A stretch of 64,000 bases of DNA from JBASEY01 sp049652745 (GCA_049652745.1 JBASEY010000029.1:62001-126000), one strand, 5' to 3'; positions 35,395 to 44,601 are shown, numbered from the stretch's first letter. The notes: generated by a model from the letters alone, not told the origin. Program-made: numbers and translations.

Positions 35395-35923
35395 GCTTGT
35401 TACGGGAATTCTGGCTTCAGACTCACAGATACTTCAAGAGGTTTGTACAGCGATGGAAAACCGGCTGGGGCCGGTCGATTACATGAGTGAGGCGTTTGTT
35501 TTTGACTTGACTGATTATTATGAAAAGGAAATGGGTAAAAAGTTACAAAGATGGTTTTGGAGTTTTGAAAATTTGATTGATCCAGGTTTGCTGCCCGAAA
35601 TCAAGATTTTTACCAATCATCTTGAAAATACTTTTTGTTGTGAACAGGCCAAGAGAAGGGTGAACTTGGATCCAGGTTATATGGATTTTTATAAATTTGT
35701 ATTGGCATCGGTTAAAGCACGAGCGCAAAAAATTTATCTATCGCAGGGAATTTATGCTGATCCCACTTTATATTATCTGAAAGGCAAATGGCTGGCATTT
35801 GATTGGTCATTACCGGATTTTAAGCAGGATACCTATTACCGGGTTTTTCAAGATATTCGTGATCGATATCGACAAAAAATGCGCAACATCAAACCTGGTG
35901 ATATTGTTTTTAATGGGTTCTAG
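35363..35923 (+). CDS. DUF4416 family protein
   Basis: 186-aa cytoplasmic protein with the DUF4416 pattern: PVKLVTGILAS start, FDLTDYYEKEMG, LQRWFWSFENLIDP, RRVNLDPGYMD and the later KVYLSQGIYADPTLYY-like segment (here KIYLSQGIYADPTL), DWSLPDF, FQDIRDRYR. The function of the family is unknown; some databases call it a GTP-binding protein without clear evidence and I see no GTPase motifs. GGAGACAAG precedes the ATG. The gene starts within the end of the NAT-like gene. Confidence 0.85.
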   Translation: MGKAVQPEPVKLVTGILASDSQILQEVCTAMENRLGPVDYMSEAFVFDLTDYYEKEMGKKLQRWFWSFENLIDPGLLPEIKIFTNHLENTFCCEQAKRRVNLDPGYMDFYKFVLASVKARAQKIYLSQGIYADPTLYYLKGKWLAFDWSLPDFKQDTYYRVFQDIRDRYRQKMRNIKPGDIVFNGF

Positions 35924-35966
35924 ATAGGAATGAGAATTATTCAATCAGGAAACGGAGGAGACAATC

Positions 35967-36293
35967 ATGTCGGAATATGTCAAAGACGTAGACACAAAAC
36001 AATTCGATGAAAAAGTTGTCAAAGGAAAAGGGTTGATTTTAATCGATTTTTGGGCTCCATGGTGTGGCCCGTGCCGTCTCGCTTCGCCTATTTTGGACGA
36101 AATTGCCCAAGAAATGTCGCAATCTGTAACCGTTTATAAGGTCAATGTTGACAGTAACGGAGAACTCGCCATGAAGTATGGCATTTCGGGCATACCGACA
36201 TTTATCTTGTTTAAAAACGGCAAGATAGTGAAACAAATTGTCGGATTGATGTCTAAGGCCGACATTGTGAACCTGATTAGATCGAATAGTTGA
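35967..36293 (+). CDS. trxA: Thioredoxin
   Basis: 108-aa disulfide reductase. WCGPC active site (Cys33, Cys36), FWAPWCGPC context, cis-Pro in GIPTF near 75, and conserved central Asp in LIDFWA. GGAGGAG lies upstream. It heads a plus-strand run with accD, lptD, pyrK and rlpA, although a hairpin separates trxA from accD. No thioredoxin reductase is nearby. Confidence 0.95.
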   Translation: MSEYVKDVDTKQFDEKVVKGKGLILIDFWAPWCGPCRLASPILDEIAQEMSQSVTVYKVNVDSNGELAMKYGISGIPTFILFKNGKIVKQIVGLMSKADIVNLIRSNS

Positions 36294-36340
36294 TCATACG
36301 CTTTTTGATTGATGACAAAAACCATCTGGTGGCGTATGAT
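36293..36340 (+). promoter_or_regulatory. Inverted repeat between trxA and accD
   Basis: Perfect 9-bp repeat ATCATACGC (36293-36301) and GCGTATGAT (36332-36340), 30-nt loop, immediately at the trxA stop and 30 nt before the accD start. It has no T-run, so attenuator, operator or RNA-processing site are options; role not established. Confidence 0.3.
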
Positions 36341-36370
36341 TCATATGCGTGGGTGTATCAGGAGGTTAAA

Positions 36371-37156
36371 ATGGCAGTATGTAAAAACTGTTCAAAAGAA
36401 ATAGACGATATTCAATTTAAATTGGATTTCAGAGTGTGTCCGCATTGCGATCATCATCACCGACTGCCTGCAACGGAGTGGGCGGATTTGCTTTATGATG
36501 AAGGTAAATGGGAGGAGGTCGACAGCCCGCTCTATGCAACTGATCCGTTAAATTTCGTCGATTCCAAAGCATATAAAGACCGTTTGAAGGAAGCCTGGGA
36601 AAAAAGCGGTATGGATGATGCCTGCAGGAACATTGTTGGAGATATCAATGGCCGAAGAGTTTCATCGTCGATTCTTGACTTTTTCTTCATGGGTGGAAGT
36701 ATGGGGGCGGTTGTTGGGGAAAAAATCACTCGAGGTGCAGAACGAGCTCTTCAGGAACGAATTCCTTTTATAACAGTATCTTGTTCAGGAGGAGCCAGAA
36801 TGCAGGAAGGATTTTTTTCTTTGATGCAACTGGTCAAAACCTCTTATGCCTGTGGAAAATTAAGGCAGAATGGAATTCCGTTCATTTCAATTTTAACAGA
36901 TCCCTCAACTGCCGGCGCGATGGCGAGCTTTGCCTCTTTGGGTGACCTGATCGTGGCGGAAAAAGGAGCTCTGATAGGTTTCGCCGGTCCCCGAGTCATC
37001 GCTCAGACAATAGGAGGCGAGCTTCCGCCCGGTTTCCAACGCCCTGAGTTTTGCCAGGAGCACGGGCTTGTCGATATGGTTGTTCACCGAAATCAAATGA
37101 AAGAGACAATAGGTCGAATAATAGGTATTCTGTCAGATGCCCCTACAATGTCCTGA
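36371..37156 (+). CDS. accD: Acetyl-CoA carboxylase carboxyltransferase subunit beta
   Basis: 261-aa subunit transferring carboxyl from biotin carrier to acetyl-CoA, the first step of fatty acid synthesis. The N-terminal zinc ribbon has Cys4, Cys7, Cys23 and Cys26 (CKNC ... CPHC), followed by the crotonase-fold signatures SCSGGARMQEG and TDPSTAGAMASFA. GGAGG lies 5 nt before the ATG at 36371; an in-frame longer reading begins at 36290 but would cover that site. No accA is adjacent. It is followed by lptD across a 38-nt gap containing a hairpin. Confidence 0.95.
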   Translation: MAVCKNCSKEIDDIQFKLDFRVCPHCDHHHRLPATEWADLLYDEGKWEEVDSPLYATDPLNFVDSKAYKDRLKEAWEKSGMDDACRNIVGDINGRRVSSSILDFFFMGGSMGAVVGEKITRGAERALQERIPFITVSCSGGARMQEGFFSLMQLVKTSYACGKLRQNGIPFISILTDPSTAGAMASFASLGDLIVAEKGALIGFAGPRVIAQTIGGELPPGFQRPEFCQEHGLVDMVVHRNQMKETIGRIIGILSDAPTMS

Positions 37157-37165
37157 GAGTACCTG

Positions 37166-37186
37166 TCCCGAATGCATTATCGGGAG
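37166..37186 (+). promoter_or_regulatory. Hairpin that could sequester the lptD ribosome binding site
   Basis: TCCCGA (37166-37171) and TCGGGA (37180-37185), perfect 6 bp with an 8-nt loop; the second arm contains most of the GGGAG (37182-37186) preceding the TTG start at 37195. A ribosome terminating at the accD stop (37156) might open it; this is inference. Confidence 0.35.
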
Positions 37187-37194
37187 TCCTTGAA

Positions 37195-39768
37195 TTGGAT
37201 ACATTTCGCTGGTTGTTTATCGTCTTTATTGCATTATCCATGGCGTGTTTGAGCATAGATGCGCAAACGCTGCTGCAAACAACAGCAGATGATGCTGATT
37301 TGTTCAGCAAATTTCAGGACGCCCAGTTCAAAGAAAAAACTGATCGAGAACTTATGCAGGAAGCGTTTAAAAGGAAAAGAGCAGCCTATGAATCATTGAT
37401 GTCAAGGGAAACGCCGATCCTGTTCAAAGCGGATTTTCAAGAAATCGATGATGAGACCAGAACGTTTATTCTATCCGGCGATGTAGAAATCCAGAAGGAT
37501 ATGTTCAAATTGAATGCCGACTGGGTTCGCATCTATCAGTGGTCTGGTGAAATTGAAGCCCGAGGTCATGTCGTGATGGAATTTGATACAGACATCATCA
37601 CCGGTGACGAAATCGTTTTTAATTTTAATACCGGCACGGGCTGGATCAGCAATGCCAGGGCTGCAGTTGAACCGCATTTGTACCTGGAATCAGATGTCTT
37701 GGAAAAAATATCGGATTATGAAAAAAACGGTCAAGGTCAATACGTCATTTACAACGGCTCGATCACCGCTTGTTCCGGCTATAAACCGGCATGGAAATTT
37801 AAAACAAAGTATGCCGTTCTAAGGCTCGAAAACTATGTTCATATGAATAATGTCTCCGCATGGATCCGTAAAGTGCCTGTCTTTTGGAGTCCCTACTTCT
37901 TCTATCCAACGAAAACTGAAAGAACGACAGGACTGTTGACCCCGAATGTCAACTGGAGCACAACTCGCGGTTTGATGTACTCACAGGACTTTTTCTTGTG
38001 TATAAACGACTATATGGATGCTACTGCCGGAATTACATATTACACAAATATCGGGCTTCAAAAAGAGTTACAGTTTCGTAATGCGTTCAGTCATTTATCG
38101 AAAGGTGAGATGAATTTTGAACATATTCGAGAAAGAAACTCTCCCAGTGCCAATCGGGAACCTCTTGATCGATGGAAGGGAACATATGAGCAAAATGCGA
38201 TGTTGCCATATGACATTCGTGGAACTGCCAATCTTATCTATCAAAGCGATGAAGCCTTTACCAGTGATTACGGTGATTGGAATCAGGGAATAACCCAATA
38301 TCTGGACAGCCGAATGAGTTTGACGCGTTATTGGGGAACAGCCGGGATAATGATGGATGGAACGTATCAGAAAAACATGCGCGAATTTTATGATGACCAC
38401 CTTCAATACATGCCCAGAGTTGAATATTTCACCGGATGGAAATATTTTTTTGACGATTTCCGATGGCAAATGAAGCTCAAAGGTGAAAACATCCAAAAGG
38501 CGACCAGTGAAATGGCTTCAATAGATACCGGTCACGGGCAGGTGACGGAACGGCGGATACTGAAACGCGAGTCTCTCCGCTATTCATTCTTTGCCTCTAT
38601 GGGTTATGAATACAACCAAATACCTTGGATGAGTGTTTATCCCTGGGTCTCCATCGATGAGCGTTTTTGGAGTGCATTTAAAACACATGATCCCAGATTT
38701 GTCGGTGATACGTGGGCGACATATAAAGTTATACCCAAAGAGCCGGAAGCTTCGTGGGAAGGCGGATTAGGCCAAGTTGGAAATGGTTATTATCGACATT
38801 CGTTTCGGACGGGAATCGATTTGACCGGCCCGAAAATATACCGAATTTTTGATTTTTTAGGATATAAAACCCTATCTCGAATGAAACATATCATAGAACC
38901 GAAAATTTCACTGGATTACACCCCGGAATTGGTCGGTCAGGAAAGATTGTTATATTTTGACCCCGAAGACTTGTTGGAACCCGGTACCAAGTTGACATAT
39001 TCTGTATCGACACGACTGTTGATGAAAATGAAATCCAAGAAAGACCAAAAACAGAAAGCCATCGATTTGGGTAAAGACGGCAAATATGTCTCAGGTGAGA
39101 CGGATTCTGATGAAAAAGGTTCACCTGACGGGGACACTTTTCAATTGCAGAGTGGATCGATCAGAGAGTTTGGATTTTTGACAATCAGCCAGACATACGA
39201 TTTTCTTAAAAAACGACGTTGGGAGGAACGTGAGGTTTTACCGGGACAGGATGAACGGATTTACTATCCATTCAGCAATGTTGCCGTGAACCTGACGATC
39301 AACCCTCTCGCCAATATATACCTATCTGGAAAAATAGAATATGACCCTTGGCATGATTCTTTTTCCAATGGATATATCTATGGATTTTTAAAGCAAAAAG
39401 ATTGGGAATTTGGGCTGCGCTGGGACTATACGAAATATTTTCTAAACGATTTCTATAATGTCCACGCGTTAGCTTTGGAAGGCGGAATATCGTTGAACGA
39501 TTCCTGGAGCATTGCGTCATGGATAAAATACGATTTTTCCAAGGAGTATTCGCCGTACTTGTTTTTGGACATAACCTACCAAGCTCAATGTTGGGGAATA
39601 ACATTACATTCTTATTATAAAAACAATCGTGAGTACGATTTACTGAAGGGAACATATCAGAACGACCCTGAAATAAAATTCGGATTATCATTTCATTTTA
39701 AAAATATCGATACGATAGATACAGATACTTTCGGCAAGTTCTGGTGGGGGAATTCAAATCAAAAATGA
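37195..39768 (+). CDS. lptD: LptD/OstA-like outer-membrane LPS assembly protein
   Basis: 857-aa beta-barrel protein that inserts LPS into the outer membrane with LptE. A signal peptide (about 1-24) ends near IDAQ. A beta-jellyroll OstA domain follows (about 85-200; LSGDVEIQKD, IEARGHVVME, ITGDEIVFN), then the large barrel domain with many alternating polar/aromatic strands, FYPTKTERTTGLLTPN, and the final stretch ending NIDTIDTDTFGKFWWGN. The N-terminal coiled region (about 40-75) is Lys/Arg/Glu rich. Start: TTG at 37195 with GGGAG 8 nt upstream gives the signal peptide at residue 1; a longer in-frame reading starts inside accD. LptE was not recognised. The protein implies LPS-like outer-membrane lipid. 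Confidence 0.85.
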   Translation: MDTFRWLFIVFIALSMACLSIDAQTLLQTTADDADLFSKFQDAQFKEKTDRELMQEAFKRKRAAYESLMSRETPILFKADFQEIDDETRTFILSGDVEIQKDMFKLNADWVRIYQWSGEIEARGHVVMEFDTDIITGDEIVFNFNTGTGWISNARAAVEPHLYLESDVLEKISDYEKNGQGQYVIYNGSITACSGYKPAWKFKTKYAVLRLENYVHMNNVSAWIRKVPVFWSPYFFYPTKTERTTGLLTPNVNWSTTRGLMYSQDFFLCINDYMDATAGITYYTNIGLQKELQFRNAFSHLSKGEMNFEHIRERNSPSANREPLDRWKGTYEQNAMLPYDIRGTANLIYQSDEAFTSDYGDWNQGITQYLDSRMSLTRYWGTAGIMMDGTYQKNMREFYDDHLQYMPRVEYFTGWKYFFDDFRWQMKLKGENIQKATSEMASIDTGHGQVTERRILKRESLRYSFFASMGYEYNQIPWMSVYPWVSIDERFWSAFKTHDPRFVGDTWATYKVIPKEPEASWEGGLGQVGNGYYRHSFRTGIDLTGPKIYRIFDFLGYKTLSRMKHIIEPKISLDYTPELVGQERLLYFDPEDLLEPGTKLTYSVSTRLLMKMKSKKDQKQKAIDLGKDGKYVSGETDSDEKGSPDGDTFQLQSGSIREFGFLTISQTYDFLKKRRWEEREVLPGQDERIYYPFSNVAVNLTINPLANIYLSGKIEYDPWHDSFSNGYIYGFLKQKDWEFGLRWDYTKYFLNDFYNVHALALEGGISLNDSWSIASWIKYDFSKEYSPYLFLDITYQAQCWGITLHSYYKNNREYDLLKGTYQNDPEIKFGLSFHFKNIDTIDTDTFGKFWWGNSNQK

Positions 39769-40541
39769 AGTACCGTATTCTTACCCATGAATCATTGAAT
39801 TCAAAATATTTTCATCTGCGTCTTTTAGCTCCTGAGATTGCACAAACCGCCGCCCCGGGTCAGTTCGTGATGATCAAAGTGACTACTTGTCATCAAGACC
39901 CTCTTCTCCGCAGACCTATTTCCGTTATGGACGCCGACCCATCGACCGGTATCCTGGAATTACTCTACAGCGTTGTCGGCAAAGGAACACGGTTACTGTC
40001 AACTTGGAAAGCCGGTGATTGCTTGGATATCGTGGGGCCCCTAGGAAACGGCTTCAATCCAAAGCCCGGACACCACACGTCACTGTTGGTCTGCGGCGGC
40101 ATCGGAACGCCTCCTATGGTCTATTTGGCTCGAATTCTGGCATCACGGCAATGTGGGGCGACATTTGCGTTTCTCGGAGCTCGCACAGCGGACGATATTG
40201 TGTGCGAAAATAAATTCGAGCAATACGGAGCGACTGTTTATATTGCGACAGAAAATGGCGAAAAAGGCAGCAAAGGCCTGGTTACAGAACCTTTGATCTC
40301 GTTTTTAAATCTGTCGCCTTCAAACCCGGTTCTGTATGCTTGCGGTCCAAAGCCCATGTTGAAGGCTGTAATGAAAATAGGGCTTGAACGAAAAATACCG
40401 ACGTTCTTATCCTTGGAAGAGCATATGGGGTGCGGTATTGGCGCATGTTTGGGTTGTGTTGTTCAAACAGATGAAGGGCCTGTCAGAGTATGTACTGAAG
40501 GCCCCGTTTTTGATGCGCGACGCCTGGGTGATAAGTGGTGA
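39765..40541 (+). CDS. pyrK: Dihydroorotate dehydrogenase electron-transfer subunit (PyrK-like)
   Basis: 258-aa ferredoxin-reductase-type flavoprotein. N-terminal FAD domain with GQFVMIKV and RRPISVMD; NAD-binding region VCGGIGTPPM; the C-terminal 2Fe-2S site has four cysteines in HMGCGIGACLGCVVQ and RVCTEGPVF. PyrK couples PyrD (DHODB) to NAD+. Start ATG at 39765 overlaps the lptD stop (ATGA); in-frame GTG at 39744 is less likely. pyrD is not adjacent, so it may lie elsewhere or this could be another electron-transfer partner. Confidence 0.88.
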   Translation: MKYRILTHESLNSKYFHLRLLAPEIAQTAAPGQFVMIKVTTCHQDPLLRRPISVMDADPSTGILELLYSVVGKGTRLLSTWKAGDCLDIVGPLGNGFNPKPGHHTSLLVCGGIGTPPMVYLARILASRQCGATFAFLGARTADDIVCENKFEQYGATVYIATENGEKGSKGLVTEPLISFLNLSPSNPVLYACGPKPMLKAVMKIGLERKIPTFLSLEEHMGCGIGACLGCVVQTDEGPVRVCTEGPVFDARRLGDKW

Positions 40542-40939
40542 ATCCAAAGCGTTTTATAACCTCACATTGGATAGGTTTTCTGATCTTGATGATCGTGGCG
40601 ATTCAGACTACCGGGTGCGTTACCGCTCGAAAACATTCATCTCGAAAAGAAACATACATTGGAATGGCATCTTGGTATGGAAAAAAGTATCATAGGAAAA
40701 CTACTGCGAGTGGTGAAAAATACAACATGCGGAAATTGACGGCAGCTCATCCTTTTTTACCTTTTGGGACAAAAGTGAAGGTCACCCACCTGGAAAATGG
40801 AAAATCGGTTATTGTCACAATCAATGATCGAGGCCCGTTTAAAAAAGATCGAATCATCGACTTGTCTTATAAAGCAGCACAAAAAATCGGCATGGTAAAG
40901 GAAGGAGTCGCACGCGTAAAACTGGAAATTATTAAGTGA
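40535..40939 (+). CDS. rlpA: RlpA-like septal/envelope lipoprotein (double-psi beta-barrel)
   Basis: 134-aa predicted lipoprotein: signal peptide with lipobox QTTGC near 25-28, then a double-psi beta-barrel RlpA domain: GMASWYGKKYHRKTTASGEKYN, LPFGTKVKVTHL, TINDRGPF, IIDLSYKAA. RlpA in some bacteria cleaves denuded glycan strands; the Asp in NDRGP and His residues fit. The SPOR domain is absent, so it is a minimal form. Start is GTG 40535 or the next GTG 40538, overlapping the pyrK stop. Confidence 0.9.
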   Translation: MVNPKRFITSHWIGFLILMIVAIQTTGCVTARKHSSRKETYIGMASWYGKKYHRKTTASGEKYNMRKLTAAHPFLPFGTKVKVTHLENGKSVIVTINDRGPFKKDRIIDLSYKAAQKIGMVKEGVARVKLEIIK

Positions 40940-40945
40940 ATCCTC

Positions 40946-40975
40946 TTGATCAGAGTCATCATCTTGTGCTATAAA
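40946..40975 (+). promoter_or_regulatory. Possible promoter for nrdJ
   Basis: TTGATC (40946-40951), 18-nt spacer, TATAAA (40970-40975), about 69 nt before the nrdJ start. No B12 riboswitch-like structure was recognised in the short leader. Confidence 0.35.
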
Positions 40976-41043
40976 AGGTTGTAACTACAAGCCGTTGATG
41001 TGATAACGCCGCGTTTGTAAAAATTCATGTTTGAAAGGAATTC

Positions 41044-43347
41044 ATGATGGATCAGTCTCGAAAGCACGGGGCATCTGGAAATACTTCAGTCTCATCCTCT
41101 TTGAGAAATAGGATGCCGGACGATTTTACGCTTGATTTATCTGAGAATGCTCGGGTGGTTCTTGAGCGCCGATATTTGCGAAAAGATGATGATGGACAAG
41201 TAGTTGAAACGCCGGTACAGATGTTCAGGCGTGTCGCAGCGAATATTGCGCTAGCTGAGAGGCGGTTTGTCGGCGAAGAAACTGCGAAAGAGATGGAAGA
41301 AAAGTTTTTTCGGGTGATGACATCGATGGAGTTTTTGCCGAATTCGCCGACATTGATGAATGCGGGGAGGGATCTTCAGCAGTTATCCGCTTGTTTTGTA
41401 TTACCTGTTCAAGATTCAATCGAGAGCATTTTTAATACTGTTCGAGACACGGCTTTGATTCACAAATCCGGTGGTGGAACAGGTTTTGGGTTTTCTCGTG
41501 TTCGTCCGAAAGATGATCGGGTTCAAAGTACAAGCGGTGTGGCAAGCGGCCCGGTTACGTTCATGCAGGTATTCGATGCCGCAACGGAAGCGATCAAACA
41601 GGGTGGAACCCGACGAGGCGCGAACATGGCTATTTTGCGAGTTGATCATCCGGATATTGTCGAGTTCATAGGTTGTAAAAACGAGCAGGCGAAGCTGAAT
41701 AATTTTAATATATCGGTCGCATTGACGGACACCTTTATGGAAGCTGTAAAAAATGGAAGCGAATACCCTCTGATCAATCCGCGAACCGGGCAGGTCCAAA
41801 AGCACGAGGACGCTCAGAAAATTTTCGATCTCATTGTTCAACAGGCGTGGAAAAACGGGGAACCAGGAATTGTTTTCATTGACAGAGTGAACGCTGATAA
41901 TCCAACTCCACATATTGGAGAAATTGAGTCAACCAACCCATGTGGAGAGCAGCCGCTGTTACCGTTTGAGTCGTGTAATCTCGGCTCCATCAACCTCGCG
42001 AAAATGTTTGTGCAAACCGACAATACCGTTTCAATTGATTATAAAAGGCTGGACGAAACGATAAAAACCGCGATTCGCTTTTTAGATGACGTAATTGAGA
42101 TGAATCGTTATCCCCTGGTTGCTATCCAGGAAAAAACCTTGGCCAATCGAAAAATCGGTTTGGGTGTGATGGGTTTTGCGGATTTATTGATCAAGATGGG
42201 TATTCCTTACAATTCGGATGCTGCCGTTCGGACGGGCGAGAAGCTCATGGAATATATCAACCTGCGTGCGATAGAATTTTCACGGGACTTGGCTGAAGAA
42301 CGAGGCGCTTTTCCCAATTATCCGGGATCGATTTGGGACAAATCTGATGAGCGTCCTATGCGTAATGCAACTGTGACGACGATTGCGCCTACGGGCACAA
42401 TATCAATTATCGCCGGATGCTCAAGTGGAATTGAACCTTTGTTTGCTGTGGCATTTAAACGTAGAATTTTGGATGGCGATGAGCTCACGGAAGTCCATCC
42501 TATCTTGCTTCAAATGGCTAAAGACGGGGGATTTTATTCTCAGGAACTGATGAAGAAAATAGCGACTCAAGGATCTGTTCAGAATATTTCGGAAGTTCCT
42601 GCGGAATTAAGAAGGGTTTTCGTGACAGCTCACGATGTCACACCGGATTGGCATGTTAAAATGCAGGCGGCATTTCAAAAACATACCCATAACGCCGTGT
42701 CGAAAACGATCAATTTTCCTTTTCACGCGTTAGCCGAAGATGTGCGACAAGCTTTTGAGCTGGCTTATAAACTTGGATGCAAAGGTATTACGGTTTACCG
42801 TGATGGAAGCCGAGAAGCACAAGTGTTATCCACTGGGAAAACTGAGAGCCTGGCAGACAATCTGACTATGAGTTCAGGGGTCGGGGTTAAACCGCGTCCA
42901 AGACCCCTATGTGTCACCGGACGGACAATAGAAATGGAAACGGGCTGTGGTAGCTTGTATGTGACAATTAATGAAGATGAAAAGGGTAACCCTTTCGAGG
43001 TTTTCGCACAAATAGGCAAGGCCGGCGGCTGTGTCGCCTCTCAAACACAATCTACAGCCCGCCTCTGTTCGTTGGCGCTCCGCTCCGGAATTGAACCCAA
43101 AAGCATTATTAAACAATTGATAGGAATCAGTTGCCACAAACCCAGCGGGTACGGCTCAAAAAAAATCCTGTCCTGCTCCGATGCCATTGCAAAAGCTCTG
43201 AATTGGTATTTAGCGCTGGAGAAGAATCAAAAGACCGAGTTTCACATCGATCGAGAACGTGGTGCATGTCCTGATTGTGGAGGTGTTATCGAGCACATCA
43301 ACGGATGTGAAACGTGTCGGAGTTGCGGTTATTCAGAATGCGGGTGA
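41044..43347 (+). CDS. nrdJ: Adenosylcobalamin-dependent ribonucleotide reductase (class II)
   Basis: 767-aa enzyme that reduces ribonucleotides to deoxyribonucleotides with a B12-derived thiyl radical. Visible: PNSPTLMNAG and LSACFVLP near 100-120 (first redox cysteine), GGGTGFGFSRVRP, TNPCGEQPLLPFESCNLGSINL with the thiyl Cys region, TIAPTGTISIIAGCSSGIEP, and the C-terminal zinc-ribbon/redox CPDCGG ... CETCRSCGYSEC. The N-terminal ATP-cone is absent (N-terminus short). It functions without oxygen. Start is ATG 41044 or 41047. It overlaps the convergent propeller gene by 50 nt. Confidence 0.93.
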   Translation: MMDQSRKHGASGNTSVSSSLRNRMPDDFTLDLSENARVVLERRYLRKDDDGQVVETPVQMFRRVAANIALAERRFVGEETAKEMEEKFFRVMTSMEFLPNSPTLMNAGRDLQQLSACFVLPVQDSIESIFNTVRDTALIHKSGGGTGFGFSRVRPKDDRVQSTSGVASGPVTFMQVFDAATEAIKQGGTRRGANMAILRVDHPDIVEFIGCKNEQAKLNNFNISVALTDTFMEAVKNGSEYPLINPRTGQVQKHEDAQKIFDLIVQQAWKNGEPGIVFIDRVNADNPTPHIGEIESTNPCGEQPLLPFESCNLGSINLAKMFVQTDNTVSIDYKRLDETIKTAIRFLDDVIEMNRYPLVAIQEKTLANRKIGLGVMGFADLLIKMGIPYNSDAAVRTGEKLMEYINLRAIEFSRDLAEERGAFPNYPGSIWDKSDERPMRNATVTTIAPTGTISIIAGCSSGIEPLFAVAFKRRILDGDELTEVHPILLQMAKDGGFYSQELMKKIATQGSVQNISEVPAELRRVFVTAHDVTPDWHVKMQAAFQKHTHNAVSKTINFPFHALAEDVRQAFELAYKLGCKGITVYRDGSREAQVLSTGKTESLADNLTMSSGVGVKPRPRPLCVTGRTIEMETGCGSLYVTINEDEKGNPFEVFAQIGKAGGCVASQTQSTARLCSLALRSGIEPKSIIKQLIGISCHKPSGYGSKKILSCSDAIAKALNWYLALEKNQKTEFHIDRERGACPDCGGVIEHINGCETCRSCGYSECG

Positions 43348-44593
43348 TGGCAGGATCGAAAAAATCCTTTGGGATGCGCTGAACGTCGAATAGTGTCGCA
43401 ATAAGCTGATTTTCCTCGCCCCAACGATGGACATTGATATATTCCCAAACGCTGTCAAGATCAGAGTTCGTTTCAATTACTCTCCCTCTGTTGCTTTCGA
43501 CAATCAGGGTATTGCCATTGGACAATCGGTAGCAGGCTCCAGAGGTAGATGAAAACAAAGGTGTTTTAACACTATCGCTATATGTCCATATTGTTTTCTG
43601 AGTTGTTGGATTAAATTCAATAACTTTTGATCGGCCGTCATGCCCGGTATTATCGAAAAGAAGAATATGGCCGTTTGGCAGAATGGATGGTTCGTGCTGG
43701 AACGACCACAGGCCGGTCAAAGCCCATTTAACTCGTTTTGCATTAGGATCCACGATCGCTATTGCATCCATGTTGCGAATGGATATCAGCAAAGTTCCGG
43801 GCAGGTATATCGGTAAAAGTTGAGCCGTTTTATCATCGATGTAGCTAATAGTATTTGCGTGGAAAATATCGCCTGAGGAAGGAATTTTTTTCAGATATGG
43901 GGTATAACGGGAAAAAGTGAACGCTTCGATTAAAGACAGACGCGAAATGATTTTTCCGGTTTGGGCGTCCAGTTTAACGATCTCTTCATCGTAGATATAA
44001 TCGTTCGGGTTAAACGATTCATACTTTCTTCTTTTTTGGACAAATGTATAAAGGTAGCCTTCAGGACAAATGGTCAGATCATGATGACATTTGGCAGGCT
44101 GTGTCCAGATAATTTCCGAATTCCAGTTCAACCGCACCATACCGGTTCCGTTGTAAATTCCGATCAGATCCCCATTGGGCAAAACTTTGGCTCGTCGAAA
44201 ACTGCGGGCTTTTTCAGATGAAATCGACTTGTCGTCATTTGAAAGGAAGGCTTCATTTCTTGGACAGCGCCATGTATGAAGAATGGTTCCATCCATGTCC
44301 ATCAAATCAACCTCGGGGCCATGCCCGGATACAATCAGGTTGTATCCGCTTTGGGCATTGGCCGGCTGATATTTTAGCACACCACCTGTTTGAGTCGCTA
44401 TTTCATGACCGCCTAAATAGCCGAGTGCTTCAAGTTGCTGAATGAGGTCGTCATCCATTGAATAAGTTTCTTCGAGTTGCTGCAATATCTCATTTTGATG
44501 AACGGGTTGTTGAACATTATCCGGAGAAGCAATGGAATCGGCTGGGTGCGTTCCGATAATCAGCAACAGGTTAAGCAATAAAAAAGTCTTCAT
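43298..44593 (-). CDS. Secreted arylsulfotransferase-like beta-propeller protein
   Basis: 431-aa exported protein (signal peptide about 1-20, MKTFLLLNLLLIIGT). The repeated W-x-like propeller blades (LPNGDLIGIYNGTGMVRLNWNSEIIW; PNGHILLFDNTGHDGRSKVIEFNP; LSNGNTLIVESNRGRVIE) and HHDL resemble the arylsulfotransferase (ASST) family. Catalytic His is plausibly in CHHDLTI, but I cannot confirm the second conserved His/Arg set, so sulfotransfer is inference. The C-terminal about 15 residues are encoded antisense to nrdJ. It is 8 nt downstream of the DHH gene, probably one transcript. Confidence 0.65.
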   Translation of the reverse strand: MKTFLLLNLLLIIGTHPADSIASPDNVQQPVHQNEILQQLEETYSMDDDLIQQLEALGYLGGHEIATQTGGVLKYQPANAQSGYNLIVSGHGPEVDLMDMDGTILHTWRCPRNEAFLSNDDKSISSEKARSFRRAKVLPNGDLIGIYNGTGMVRLNWNSEIIWTQPAKCHHDLTICPEGYLYTFVQKRRKYESFNPNDYIYDEEIVKLDAQTGKIISRLSLIEAFTFSRYTPYLKKIPSSGDIFHANTISYIDDKTAQLLPIYLPGTLLISIRNMDAIAIVDPNAKRVKWALTGLWSFQHEPSILPNGHILLFDNTGHDGRSKVIEFNPTTQKTIWTYSDSVKTPLFSSTSGACYRLSNGNTLIVESNRGRVIETNSDLDSVWEYINVHRWGEENQLIATLFDVQRIPKDFFDPAITRILNNRNSDTFHIR

Positions 44594-44601
44594 ATTAGTC
44601 C

